A stretch of DNA of 64,000 bases from Streptococcus parasanguinis (GTDB lineage Bacteria > Bacillota > Bacilli > Lactobacillales > Streptococcaceae). Of this stretch, positions 47,955 through 56,354 are shown piece after piece. The position numbers and the translations under genes were made by a program. The stretch is from assembly GCF_018499505.1 (NCBI RefSeq), contig NZ_JAHDAC010000001.1, positions 372,001 to 436,000 of the forward strand. Direction: 5' to 3'. Numbering within the stretch: the stretch's first letter is position 1; every line of letters starts with the position of its first letter. The notes under the pieces were generated by a model. The model did no database searches. It had not been told where the DNA came from and worked only from the letters and a program-made list of their open reading frames with translations.

Positions 47955-50639
47955 TTGTCAAAAGAACAAAATAAAGCTTTGTTTTATACACAGAGTAAAG
48001 AAGAAGTTCTAAAAGAATTGGACTCTTCAATTGAAGGCTTGTCAACTGCTCAAGCTCAAGAACGTTTAGCGACTTATGGTCATAATGAACTAGACGAAGG
48101 TGAAAAACGTAGCCTCTTGTCTAAGTTTATCGATCAGTTTAAAGATTTGATGATCATCATCTTGTTGATCGCCGCAGCTCTCTCTGTGATCACAGAAGGA
48201 ATGGACGGCCTTACAGATGCCATGATCATCTTAGCCGTTGTTGTTTTGAATGCAGCCTTTGGTGTCTACCAAGAAGGACAAGCCGAAGCAGCTATCGAAG
48301 CACTGAAGAACATGTCTAGTCCATTAGCGCGTGTCCGACGTGATGGTCACGTGATTGAAATTGATTCCAAAGAATTGGTCCCAGGGGATATCGTTCTTCT
48401 GGAAGCTGGAGATGTGGTTCCTGCTGATATGCGCTTGTTGGAAGCAGCTTCTCTTAAGATCGAAGAAGCAGCTCTTACAGGGGAATCGGTTCCAGTTGAA
48501 AAAGATGTAACTGGTCTTGTTGAGGCAGATGCTGGTATCGGAGACCGTGTCAATATGGGTTACCAAAACTCGAACGTAACCTATGGTCGTGGTACTGGGG
48601 TTGTGACCAACACAGGTATGTATACAGAAGTTGGTAAGATTGCAGATATGTTGGCCAATGCCGATGAAACGGAAACACCGTTGAAGCAAAGTTTGGAACA
48701 ACTCTCTAAAGCCTTGACTTACCTCATTGTAGCCATTGCTGCAGTTACCTTCCTGGTTGGTGTCTTCGTTCGTGGGGAACATCCATTGGAAGGCTTGATG
48801 GTAGCAGTTGCTCTTGCGGTTGCGGCGATTCCAGAAGGACTTCCTGCCATTGTAACCATCGTTCTCTCTTTGGGAACAACAACCCTTGCCAAACGCAATT
48901 CGATTGTTCGTAAATTGCCAGCCGTTGAAACACTTGGTTCAACAGAAATCATTGCATCTGATAAAACAGGTACTTTGACCATGAACCAAATGACGGTTGA
49001 AAAAGTCTATACCAACGGTCAATTACAAAGTGCAGCAACCGAAATTGGATCAAACAATAATACGCTTCGCATCATGAACTTTGCCAATGATACCAAGGTG
49101 GACCCATCTGGTAAATTGATTGGGGATCCAACAGAGACGGCCCTTGTACAGTTTGGTTTAGACCACAATTTTGACGTTCGTGAAGTTTTGAAGAATGAGC
49201 CACGTGTGGCAGAATTGCCATTCGACTCAGACCGTAAGCTTATGTCTACGATCCATAAGAAAGCGGACGGTTCTTACTTTATCGCTGTTAAGGGGGCTCC
49301 TGACCAATTGCTCAAACGTGTGACGCGTATTGAAGTCAATGGGGAAGTTCGTCCTATCACGGATGAAGATAAGAAAGCTATCCTTGCTACCAACAAAGAC
49401 TTGGCTAAACAAGCCCTTCGTGTCTTGATGATGGCTTATAAGACAAGCAACGAAATTCCTACCTTGGAATCTGAAATTGTTGAGTCTGACCTGATCTTCT
49501 CTGGTTTGGTCGGCATGATTGACCCTGAGCGTCCAGAAGCTGCAGAAGCTGTTCGTGTCGCTAAGGAAGCGGGTATCCGCCCTATCATGATCACGGGTGA
49601 CCACCAAGATACAGCAGAAGCCATTGCCAAACGTCTCGGTATCATCGATCCAAATGATACAGAAGACCATGTCTTCACAGGAGCTGAGTTGAACGAACTC
49701 TCTGATGAAGAATTCCAAAAGGTCTTCAAACAATACTCTGTCTATGCACGTGTATCACCTGAACACAAGGTTCGAATCGTGAAAGCTTGGCAAAATGAAG
49801 GAAAAGTTGTTGCCATGACTGGTGATGGGGTCAACGATGCACCATCACTTAAGACAGCTGACATCGGTATCGGTATGGGGATTACAGGTACAGAAGTTTC
49901 TAAGGGAGCTTCAGACATGGTCCTTGCAGATGATAACTTTGCAACCATTATCGTAGCGGTAGAAGAAGGACGTAAGGTCTTCTCAAATATCCAAAAATCT
50001 ATCCAATACCTCTTGTCTGCCAATATGGCTGAAGTCTTCACCATCTTCTTTGCAACCCTCTTTGGATGGGATGTTCTTCAACCAGTACATCTTCTCTGGA
50101 TTAACCTGGTTACCGATACTCTTCCAGCTATCGCTCTTGGTGTGGAACCAGCTGAGCCAGGTGTCATGACCCACAAACCTCGTGGACGTAAATCGAACTT
50201 CTTTGATGGTGGGGTCTTCGGAGCTATTCTTTATCAAGGTGTCTTCCAAACCATGCTGGTTCTTGGTGTTTATGGCTGGGCCTTACTCTCTCCAGAACAT
50301 GCGACTCGTGCCGAAATCCATGCAGACGCTTTGACCATGGCCTTTGCAACTCTTGGTTTGATCCAATTGCTCCATGCCTTTAACGTTAAATCGGTTTACC
50401 AATCCATCTTTAAAGTGGGACTCTTCAAGAACAAGACCTTTAACTGGTCGATTCCAGTTGCCTTTGTTCTCTTGATGGCGACCATCATTGTCCCTGGATT
50501 TAACAAACTCTTCCATGTGTCTCATTTAAGTTTGACACAATGGTTAGCAGTTATGATTGGTTCGCTCTTGATTGTTGTTCTCGTTGAGATTGTTAAAGCT
50601 GTTCAACGTGCACTTGGAAAAGATAAAAACGCCATTTAA
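47955..50639 (+). CDS. P-type (PMR1/SERCA-like) cation ATPase, calcium/manganese exporter
   Basis: 894 residues from TTG 47955, set by AGGAGG 8 nt upstream; longer open frame to 47910 lies within the terminator tail. Phosphorylation motif SDKTGTLT, AIPEGLPAIVTIVL in helix M4, TGES loop, TGDGVNDAP and six or more further membrane helices identify a type IIA ATPase. The pneumococcal homologue is described as CaxP or MgtA and exports calcium, with Mn-responsive control. Terminator at 50647. Confidence 0.94.
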   Translation: MSKEQNKALFYTQSKEEVLKELDSSIEGLSTAQAQERLATYGHNELDEGEKRSLLSKFIDQFKDLMIIILLIAAALSVITEGMDGLTDAMIILAVVVLNAAFGVYQEGQAEAAIEALKNMSSPLARVRRDGHVIEIDSKELVPGDIVLLEAGDVVPADMRLLEAASLKIEEAALTGESVPVEKDVTGLVEADAGIGDRVNMGYQNSNVTYGRGTGVVTNTGMYTEVGKIADMLANADETETPLKQSLEQLSKALTYLIVAIAAVTFLVGVFVRGEHPLEGLMVAVALAVAAIPEGLPAIVTIVLSLGTTTLAKRNSIVRKLPAVETLGSTEIIASDKTGTLTMNQMTVEKVYTNGQLQSAATEIGSNNNTLRIMNFANDTKVDPSGKLIGDPTETALVQFGLDHNFDVREVLKNEPRVAELPFDSDRKLMSTIHKKADGSYFIAVKGAPDQLLKRVTRIEVNGEVRPITDEDKKAILATNKDLAKQALRVLMMAYKTSNEIPTLESEIVESDLIFSGLVGMIDPERPEAAEAVRVAKEAGIRPIMITGDHQDTAEAIAKRLGIIDPNDTEDHVFTGAELNELSDEEFQKVFKQYSVYARVSPEHKVRIVKAWQNEGKVVAMTGDGVNDAPSLKTADIGIGMGITGTEVSKGASDMVLADDNFATIIVAVEEGRKVFSNIQKSIQYLLSANMAEVFTIFFATLFGWDVLQPVHLLWINLVTDTLPAIALGVEPAEPGVMTHKPRGRKSNFFDGGVFGAILYQGVFQTMLVLGVYGWALLSPEHATRAEIHADALTMAFATLGLIQLLHAFNVKSVYQSIFKVGLFKNKTFNWSIPVAFVLLMATIIVPGFNKLFHVSHLSLTQWLAVMIGSLLIVVLVEIVKAVQRALGKDKNAI

Positions 50640-50646
50640 ATATAAA

Positions 50647-50673
50647 AGAAGTCATCTCCGGATGGCTTTTTTT
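50647..50673 (+). terminator. Terminator of the P-type ATPase gene
   Basis: AGTCATC (50650-50656), TCCG loop, GATGGCT (50661-50667) with one G-T pair, then T run. Confidence 0.85.
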
Positions 50674-50760
50674 GCGGGCAAAATAGACTGGGCATATTTC
50701 TTGAGGTACGTGTAGATTTTTGATAAACTAGTCAACAGTTTGAAGAAAGGAAACTTAGTT

Positions 50761-51429
50761 ATGAAAAAGTTTTTTGCTGAAGTAATCGGCACATTTATGC
50801 TTGTCTTTATCGGGACTGGCGCAGTTGTTTTTGGAAATGGGACAGAAGGTCTGGGACATTTAGGAATTGCCTTGGCATTCGGTTTATCCATTGTTGCAGC
50901 AGCTTACTCAATTGGGACTGTTTCTGGTGCCCACTTGAACCCGGCTGTTTCGATTGCCATGTTTGTAAACAAACGCTTGTCATCTAAAGACTTGGTTAAT
51001 TATATTTCAGCGCAAGTAGTGGGTGCGGTTCTCGCATCTGCAATAGTACTCTTCCTCTTGTCAAATTCAGGTATGTCAACAGCTAGTCTTGGTGAAAATG
51101 CCCTAGCGAAGGGTGTGACTCCATTTGGCGGATTCTTGTTTGAAGTAATTGCTTCCTTTATCTTTATTTTGGTTATCATGACAGTGACATCAGCTACCAA
51201 AGGTAATGGCAAGATCGCTGGTCTTGTGATCGGTTTGAGCTTGACTTTAATTATTCTTGTTGGTTTGAACATTACAGGACTTTCTGTTAACCCAGCTCGT
51301 AGCTTGGCACCTGCCCTCTTTGTTGGTGGTGCGGCTCTTCAACAAATTTGGATCTTTATCTTGGCTCCAATTGTCGGTGGTGTTCTGGCTGCAATCGTTG
51401 CAAAAAATCTCTTGGATACAGAAGAGTAA
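50761..51429 (+). CDS. Aquaporin (MIP family channel)
   Basis: 222 residues, six membrane helices. Both pore motifs are seen: first NPA at residues 60-62 (GAHLNPAVS), second NPA at 177-179 (SVNPARSLAP). The Arg after the second NPA and the lack of glycerol-facilitator insertions point to the water-channel (AqpZ-like) branch. Start 50761 (MKKFFAEVIGTF) has AAAGG ~10 nt upstream; an in-frame TTG at 50740 has no ribosome site. A short GTCCC/GGGAC hairpin follows the stop but without a T run. Confidence 0.93.
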   Translation: MKKFFAEVIGTFMLVFIGTGAVVFGNGTEGLGHLGIALAFGLSIVAAAYSIGTVSGAHLNPAVSIAMFVNKRLSSKDLVNYISAQVVGAVLASAIVLFLLSNSGMSTASLGENALAKGVTPFGGFLFEVIASFIFILVIMTVTSATKGNGKIAGLVIGLSLTLIILVGLNITGLSVNPARSLAPALFVGGAALQQIWIFILAPIVGGVLAAIVAKNLLDTEE

Positions 51430-51481
51430 AAAAATTAGTCCCAGAGGGACCCAATTCAGATTGAAGATAAAGTCATATAAA

Positions 51482-51617
51482 AAACTTTCCTTAGGTGAGT
51501 ACGGACGTCAGCGAACTTCTTCGAAGTTCCAAGACTTAGTTTTGAGCCTAGGGTCTCAAAACTCCCGAGTGCCTGAAACGTTATTGTTTCAGGCACTTTT
51601 CTCACAGCGGAAAGTTT
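51482..51617 (+). ncRNA. Four-helix structured element in the aquaporin-phosphoesterase gap
   Basis: Closing helix AAACTTTCC (51482-51490) with GGAAAGTTT (51609-51617), continued after an internal loop by GTGAG/CTCAC (51495-51499 with 51601-51605). Inside are three hairpins: GAACTTC/GAAGTTC (51513-51519, 51523-51529), AGTTTTGAG/CTCAAAACT (51538-51546, 51555-51563), and a 12-bp stem 51568-51579 with 51586-51597. All arms are perfect. It contains no reading frame of note. A plus-strand terminator follows at 51714. I see no clear promoter, so it may be part of the aquaporin 3' UTR, an independent RNA, or a mobile repeat. Confidence 0.6.
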
Positions 51618-51713
51618 CGGTATTTTCTTGAATCGATTTAAAAATTGGAACTTATTTATTTTTTTGCAGAATCGCTTAACTTATTCAACTTTAAAATAGT
51701 TTGTATACATTCT

Positions 51714-51744
51714 AAATTGGTTCTTAAGGAACCAATTTTTTTAT
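51714..51744 (+). terminator. Plus-strand terminator after the structured element
   Basis: AAATTGGTTC (51714-51723) pairs with GAACCAATTT (51729-51738), 5-nt loop. The T run follows on the plus strand only, so it ends transcripts coming from the aquaporin or the structured element. Confidence 0.8.
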
Positions 51745-52598
51745 AGTTCAAGAATCGTCATGGCTTGAGAAAATTCATGAGCGAGCTGTTTTTTCTTGTA
51801 TGCTTTAAATTCGGGGAGGTCTATGATTCTGCGATAGCGTTTGTAGGGATCGTATCGTTTTGGAAAATCATATTCAGGAAAAGCTTCGAAAAATTGTTTG
51901 CAGAGCTCCCATTCTCGGACATAGCCTAAAGGTCTGGCATGATAGGTGATGGTGTCAATCGTCGTTGCTGTCATTCGGTGGTGGCTATGACCAAAAATCA
52001 CCTCTCTGACAGGATATTGTCTAAAAAGCTCATGAAAGGCTTGGCTTCCTAGAAAAGCATTAAAGCGTTCAAAATAAGGGTGGCGCAGAAGAAACTGACT
52101 ATGAGGAACAAAGTGCATGGCGATGATCAGGGGTTGGTCTACACGCATGAGCTCTTGTTCCAGCTCTTGCAACAGACGTTGGGTAATGGCTAGATCAGAT
52201 CCCATTCGTTGTAGGCGTCTGTCAAACCAAAACAGATTCTTGGTTTGGAGATGTTTTTGGGGAGAGATAGTAGGAACAAAGCTGTAGTCATACCAGCCCG
52301 AAAAAGCAAGAAGCGTATGATTGGAGAAGGGAATTTTTTGGAATTCAAAAGGTCTTATGGCTTCTTCTGATAGGCCCAGCATATCATGATTTCCCAAGCT
52401 AAAGGTCACCGGAAGGTGACATTGAAGTTGGTCTAAAAATTTCTGTGAGGTCTTTTCAAAGCCGTTGGCAATATCTCCTGCAATATGGAGATGTTGAATT
52501 TTTTTGTCCTTGAAAAGAGTGATAAGGGTCTCTAATTCTTCTTTGTCGAAGTTGTTTGAATCAATATGTAAATCGGACATAAAAGCTACTGTTGTCAT
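51741..52598 (-). CDS. Metallophosphoesterase
   Basis: 285 residues, calcineurin-like fold with the full metal set: SDLHIDSN (residues 8-15), HIAGDIANG, SLGNHDM, MHFVPHSQ and FGHSHHR. No signal peptide. Substrate unknown; similar streptococcal proteins are annotated only as phosphohydrolases. It is convergent with the aquaporin side and divergent from prfB. Confidence 0.9.
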   Translation of the reverse strand: MTTVAFMSDLHIDSNNFDKEELETLITLFKDKKIQHLHIAGDIANGFEKTSQKFLDQLQCHLPVTFSLGNHDMLGLSEEAIRPFEFQKIPFSNHTLLAFSGWYDYSFVPTISPQKHLQTKNLFWFDRRLQRMGSDLAITQRLLQELEQELMRVDQPLIIAMHFVPHSQFLLRHPYFERFNAFLGSQAFHELFRQYPVREVIFGHSHHRMTATTIDTITYHARPLGYVREWELCKQFFEAFPEYDFPKRYDPYKRYRRIIDLPEFKAYKKKQLAHEFSQAMTILEL

Positions 52599-52737
52599 GC
52601 TACCAGTCTAGCATAAGAGCATCTTTTTTTCTAACAATTAGGTTACAAATGAATAGAAAAAATGCTGAAAATCAGCTGGCTTGGCAGTGGTCAACCAGTA
52701 GATCCAATATTGGAAGGTGGGCAAATAGTGAAGGTTA

Positions 52738-52746
52738 TGATATAAT
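52738..52746 (+). promoter_or_regulatory. Extended -10 promoter of prfB-ftsEX
   Basis: TG-A-TATAAT, 28 nt before the prfB ATG, with GAAAGAGG as ribosome site. Confidence 0.75.
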
Positions 52747-52773
52747 AGACTAGATACATAGAAAGAGGTACTT

Positions 52774-53869
52774 ATGGACATTTCAGAAATTCGTCAAAAA
52801 ATTGACGCAAATCGTGAAAAATTAGCTTCTTTCAGGGGGTCTCTTTGACTTAGAGACATTGGAAGAAGAAATTGCCATTTTAGAAAATAAAATGACAGAA
52901 CCTGATTTTTGGGATGATAACATTGCTGCGCAAAAGACATCTCAAGAATTAAATGAACTCAAGCAGACCTATGAAAATTTCCATCAAATGGTGGATCTCT
53001 TTGATGAGTCAGAAATCTTACTGGACTTTTTGGCAGAAGACGATTCGGTCAAAGAAGAATTGATCGAGAAGTTGGAGGAGCTGGATAAACGTATGACCAG
53101 CTATGAGATGACCTTGCTATTGTCTGAACCATATGACAATAATAATGCCATCTTAGAAATCCACCCAGGTTCAGGAGGAACAGAAGCTCAGGACTGGGGC
53201 GACATGCTTCTTCGGATGTATACTCGTTTTGGAAATGCTCATGGCTTCAAGGTTGAAGTCTTGGACTATCAGGCTGGAGATGAGGCTGGAATCAAGTCTG
53301 TGACTCTATCCTTTGAAGGGCCACATGCGTACGGTCTTCTTAAATCTGAAATGGGCGTACACCGTTTGGTTCGGATCTCTCCATTTGATTCTGCTAAACG
53401 TCGTCATACGTCCTTTACATCTGTTGAGGTTATGCCTGAACTCGATGATACCATCGAAGTTGAAGTTCGTGATGATGATATCAAGATGGATACCTTCCGC
53501 TCAGGTGGAGCTGGTGGACAAAACGTCAACAAGGTCTCTACAGGGGTACGCTTGACCCACATTCCGACAGGAATTGTAGTAGCATCCACCGTGGATAGGA
53601 CCCAATACGGGAACCGTGATCGTGCGATGAAGATGTTGCAAGCTAAACTCTACCAATTAGAGCAAGAGAAAAAAGCAGCAGAAGTGGATTCTCTAAAAGG
53701 GGATAAAAAAGAAATCACCTGGGGAAGTCAAATCCGCTCTTATGTCTTTACCCCTTACACCATGGTTAAGGATCACCGGACCAACTACGAAGTAGCGCAG
53801 GTAGACAAGGTGATGGATGGAGATATCGATGGCTTTATCGATGCCTATCTTAAATGGCGTCTCCAATAA
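52774..53869 (+). CDS. prfB: Peptide chain release factor 2, with programmed +1 frameshift
   Basis: Releases nascent chains at UGA and UAA. The gene begins at ATG 52774, reads 24 codons to CTT (52843-52845), meets in-frame TGA (52846-52848), and continues in the +1 frame from GAC 52847. An internal Shine-Dalgarno-like AGGGGG (52834-52839) just upstream and the slippery CTT-TGA-C are the classic autoregulatory frameshift: low RF2 stalls at its own UGA and favours slippage. The joined product is 364 residues, normal for RF2. The SPF motif ([11 protein letters not shown]) and catalytic GGQ ([11 protein letters not shown]) are present. Software will usually start it wrongly at TTG 52859. Confidence 0.97.
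52834..52849 (+). promoter_or_regulatory. prfB programmed frameshift site
   Basis: AGGGGGTCTCTTTGAC: internal Shine-Dalgarno, 3-nt spacer, CTT slippery codon, UGA stop followed by C (a poor termination context). Confidence 0.95.
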
Positions 53870-53913
53870 CCTCGAGGGAATCAACCAGAAAAGAATGAAA
53901 GGAATTTCATTAC

Positions 53914-54606
53914 ATGTCAATGATTGAAATGAAAGATGTTGTCAAAAAGTATGACAACGGGACAACGGCCCTTCGCGGGGTCTCTGTCCAAATTGAACCA
54001 GGAGAATTTGCCTACATCGTAGGACCTTCTGGTGCAGGGAAGTCGACCTTTATTCGACTTTTATACCGTGAAGTTAAACACGATAAAGGAAGTTTGAAAG
54101 TAGCTGATTTTGATTTGGATAAAATCAAAAAACGTGATATTCCTATGTTGCGACGCAATGTGGGAGTGGTCTTCCAAGATTATAAATTGCTTCCAAAGAA
54201 AACCGTTTATGAAAATATTGCCTACGCAATGCAAGTTATCGGTGAGCGCCGTCGCAATATTAAAAAGCGTGTGATGGAAGTTTTGGATCTTGTCGGATTG
54301 AAACACAAGGTTCGCTCATTCCCGAATGAATTGTCAGGGGGAGAGCAACAACGGATTGCGATTGCTCGTGCGATCGTCAACAATCCGAAAGTCTTGATTG
54401 CGGATGAGCCAACGGGGAACTTGGACCCAGATAATTCATGGGAAATCATGAATCTTTTGGAGCGGATTAATCTGCAAGGGACCACAGTATTGATGGCAAC
54501 CCACAATAGCCAGATTGTAAATACTTTACGTCACCGTGTCATCGCGATTGAAAATGGTCGTGTAGTGCGTGATGAAGCGGAAGGAGAGTACGGATACGAT
54601 GATTAG
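53914..54606 (+). CDS. ftsE: Cell-division ABC ATPase FtsE
   Basis: 230 residues. Walker A GPSGAGKST, signature LSGGEQQR, Walker B VLIADEPTGNLDP and the H-loop MATHNSQ. With FtsX it transmits ATP hydrolysis across the membrane to activate the peptidoglycan hydrolase PcsB in streptococci. Ribosome site GAAAGGAAT. 44-nt gap after prfB with no terminator, so it is likely co-transcribed; 8-nt overlap with ftsX. Confidence 0.98.
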   Translation: MSMIEMKDVVKKYDNGTTALRGVSVQIEPGEFAYIVGPSGAGKSTFIRLLYREVKHDKGSLKVADFDLDKIKKRDIPMLRRNVGVVFQDYKLLPKKTVYENIAYAMQVIGERRRNIKKRVMEVLDLVGLKHKVRSFPNELSGGEQQRIAIARAIVNNPKVLIADEPTGNLDPDNSWEIMNLLERINLQGTTVLMATHNSQIVNTLRHRVIAIENGRVVRDEAEGEYGYDD

Positions 54607-55525
54607 AAGATTTTTCCGACACTTAATCGAATCGCTTAAAAGCTTGAAACGAAATGGTTGGATGACGATTGCAGCGGTCAGCTCGGTTATGATTACCCTT
54701 AGCTTGGTTGCTATTTTCGCCTCAGTTATTGCCAATACCATTAAGCTTTCAGATGATATTCAAAACAGTGTGCGGGTTGTAGTATACATGCGCAAGGATA
54801 TTCAAGATCAGAGCGAGCAGATTGAAAAAGACGGTCAAACCGTGACCAATGAAAACTACCATAAGGTCTACGATGCTCTGACAGCCATGAAGCATGTCGA
54901 CAAGGTTGATTTTTCTAGCAAGGAAGAACAGTATGATAAACTGATCAAAACGGCTGGGAACAACTGGAAGATTTTTGATGGAGATGCCAATCCTCTCTAT
55001 GATGCTTATTATGTAGAGACGACTGCTCCAAAATATGTGAAGCAAGTCTCAGCAGATGCTAAAAAAATTGAAGGAGTTTCTGAGGTTAAAGATGGTGGGG
55101 TTGATACCCAACGCTTGTTTGCTCTTGGAACCTTCATCCGAAACTGGGGCTTGATTGGTGTAGCTTTATTGATCTTCATCGCAGTCTTCTTGATTTCAAA
55201 TACCATTCGGATTACCATCATTTCACGTAGTCGTGAGATTAAGATTATGCGACTGGTAGGAGCAAAAAATGGCTATATTCGTGCACCATTCCTTTTAGAA
55301 GGTGCTTGGATCGGTCTCTTGGGAGCCTTGGTTCCTTCCGCTTTGGTCTTCTATGTTTATAATGTTGTCTATACATCTATGAATAATAACTTGGCAGATC
55401 AAAACTTGTATCTCTATAGTCCTCATCTCTTGGTACCAATCATGGTCGGTGGCCTCTTTGGATTAGGGATTTTGATCGGGGCGATTGGTTCTTCAATCTC
55501 CATGAGACGTTTTCTTAAGATATAA
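54599..55525 (+). CDS. ftsX: Cell-division permease-like protein FtsX
   Basis: 308 residues from ATG 54599 (MIRRFFRHLIESLKSL); it overlaps the ftsE stop and has AAGGAGAG upstream, unlike the open frame back to 54569. Helix 1 follows the FtsX start motif (GWMTIAAVSSVMITLSLVAIFASV), then an extracellular loop of ~125 residues for binding PcsB, and three C-terminal helices with IKIMRLVGAKNGYIRAPFLLEG. Ends at a strong terminator. Confidence 0.97.
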   Translation: MIRRFFRHLIESLKSLKRNGWMTIAAVSSVMITLSLVAIFASVIANTIKLSDDIQNSVRVVVYMRKDIQDQSEQIEKDGQTVTNENYHKVYDALTAMKHVDKVDFSSKEEQYDKLIKTAGNNWKIFDGDANPLYDAYYVETTAPKYVKQVSADAKKIEGVSEVKDGGVDTQRLFALGTFIRNWGLIGVALLIFIAVFLISNTIRITIISRSREIKIMRLVGAKNGYIRAPFLLEGAWIGLLGALVPSALVFYVYNVVYTSMNNNLADQNLYLYSPHLLVPIMVGGLFGLGILIGAIGSSISMRRFLKI

Positions 55526-55526
55526 T

Positions 55527-55556
55527 AAAAAAGCAAGTTCGCACTTGCTTTTTTTG
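55527..55556 (+). terminator. Bidirectional terminator between ftsX and the MBL gene
   Basis: AAGCAAGT (55531-55538), loop TCGC, ACTTGCTT (55543-55550), flanked by A and T runs. Confidence 0.92.
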
Positions 55557-55594
55557 TCTACTTTTATGAGGACAGGAAAGTTGATAAGGACTCT

Positions 55595-56236
55595 TTAGGA
55601 TTGTCTAAAGAAGGGATTGAACATCTTCTCGTGACCAATAGAAGTTTCAGGGCCATGACCGGGATAGACAGTGTAGGAAGATGGAAGGGAAAAGAGTTCT
55701 TCTCTGATACTGCTAAGTAACTGTGACGCGTTCCCTGTTGGAAGATCGGTCCGTCCAATGGTTTCGCGAAAAAGGGCATCACCAGATAGAACCAGGTGAT
55801 CCTCAGGAAAGACGATGGAAACCCCTCCTGCAGAGTGCCCTAGTGTCTCCAGAACATAAAAGTGGAAATCAGCTATCTGGTAATCGGAGCGAATTTCATA
55901 AAGGAAGTCGGCCTCCTTGCATACCACATCTTCTAAATCCGCATGACGACCCAAACCAGATAAATTATCGACAGGAGAAGACAACCAACTGGCTTCTGCT
56001 GAATGGACATAAACAGGTGGGAAATGATAGGTCTGACGAACCTTTTCAAGACTCATAATGTGATCGTAATGTGTATGGGTTAAAAGAATTGCAACGATTG
56101 GTTTTCCGATGCGATCTATTTGTTTTTGAATAGTCGCCCAGTCGCTACCAGGATCGACAAGAATGAGGGAGTGGTCATTTTCAAGGTAGTAGGTATTTTC
56201 ATAAGCTACAGGATTAACGGTACGATAGATTTTCAT
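55595..56236 (-). CDS. Metallo-beta-lactamase-fold hydrolase (glyoxalase II-like)
   Basis: 213 residues. Zinc motif HTHYDH at 54-59, further ligands in LETLGHSAGG, SGDALF and PGHGPETS. This compact class without the C-terminal substrate domain is YcbL-like; such enzymes hydrolyse thioesters such as lactoylglutathione, but the substrate here is not proven. Ribosome site AAAGGAGT on the minus strand. Monocistronic. Confidence 0.92.
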   Translation of the reverse strand: MKIYRTVNPVAYENTYYLENDHSLILVDPGSDWATIQKQIDRIGKPIVAILLTHTHYDHIMSLEKVRQTYHFPPVYVHSAEASWLSSPVDNLSGLGRHADLEDVVCKEADFLYEIRSDYQIADFHFYVLETLGHSAGGVSIVFPEDHLVLSGDALFRETIGRTDLPTGNASQLLSSIREELFSLPSSYTVYPGHGPETSIGHEKMFNPFFRQS

Positions 56237-56335
56237 AAGGACTCCTTTCTAGAATAGTGTATCAAATTGCGAGGAAAATTACAGGATTGAAGTCAGCATG
56301 AAAGGAGAAAAAAATCTGCAGAGCTTGCTCAAACG

Positions 56336-56344
56336 TGATATAAT
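56336..56344 (+). promoter_or_regulatory. Extended -10 promoter of the DnaQ-DinG gene
   Basis: TG-A-TATAAT ending 11 nt before the ATG at 56355, leaving a leader of only about 4 nt. Confidence 0.65.
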
Positions 56345-56354
56345 TTTAAGTATT

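Noticed and set aside
49227..49733. 168-aa open frame antisense to the P-type ATPase
   Set aside because: Complement of conserved ATPase motifs, no start signal.
51438..51450. Short GTCCC/GGGAC hairpin as aquaporin terminator
   Set aside because: No T run follows, so it is unlikely to terminate; the first convincing plus-strand terminator is at 51714.
52859..53869. prfB starting at TTG 52859
   Set aside because: The frameshift signal and the missing 28 conserved residues show the true start at 52774.
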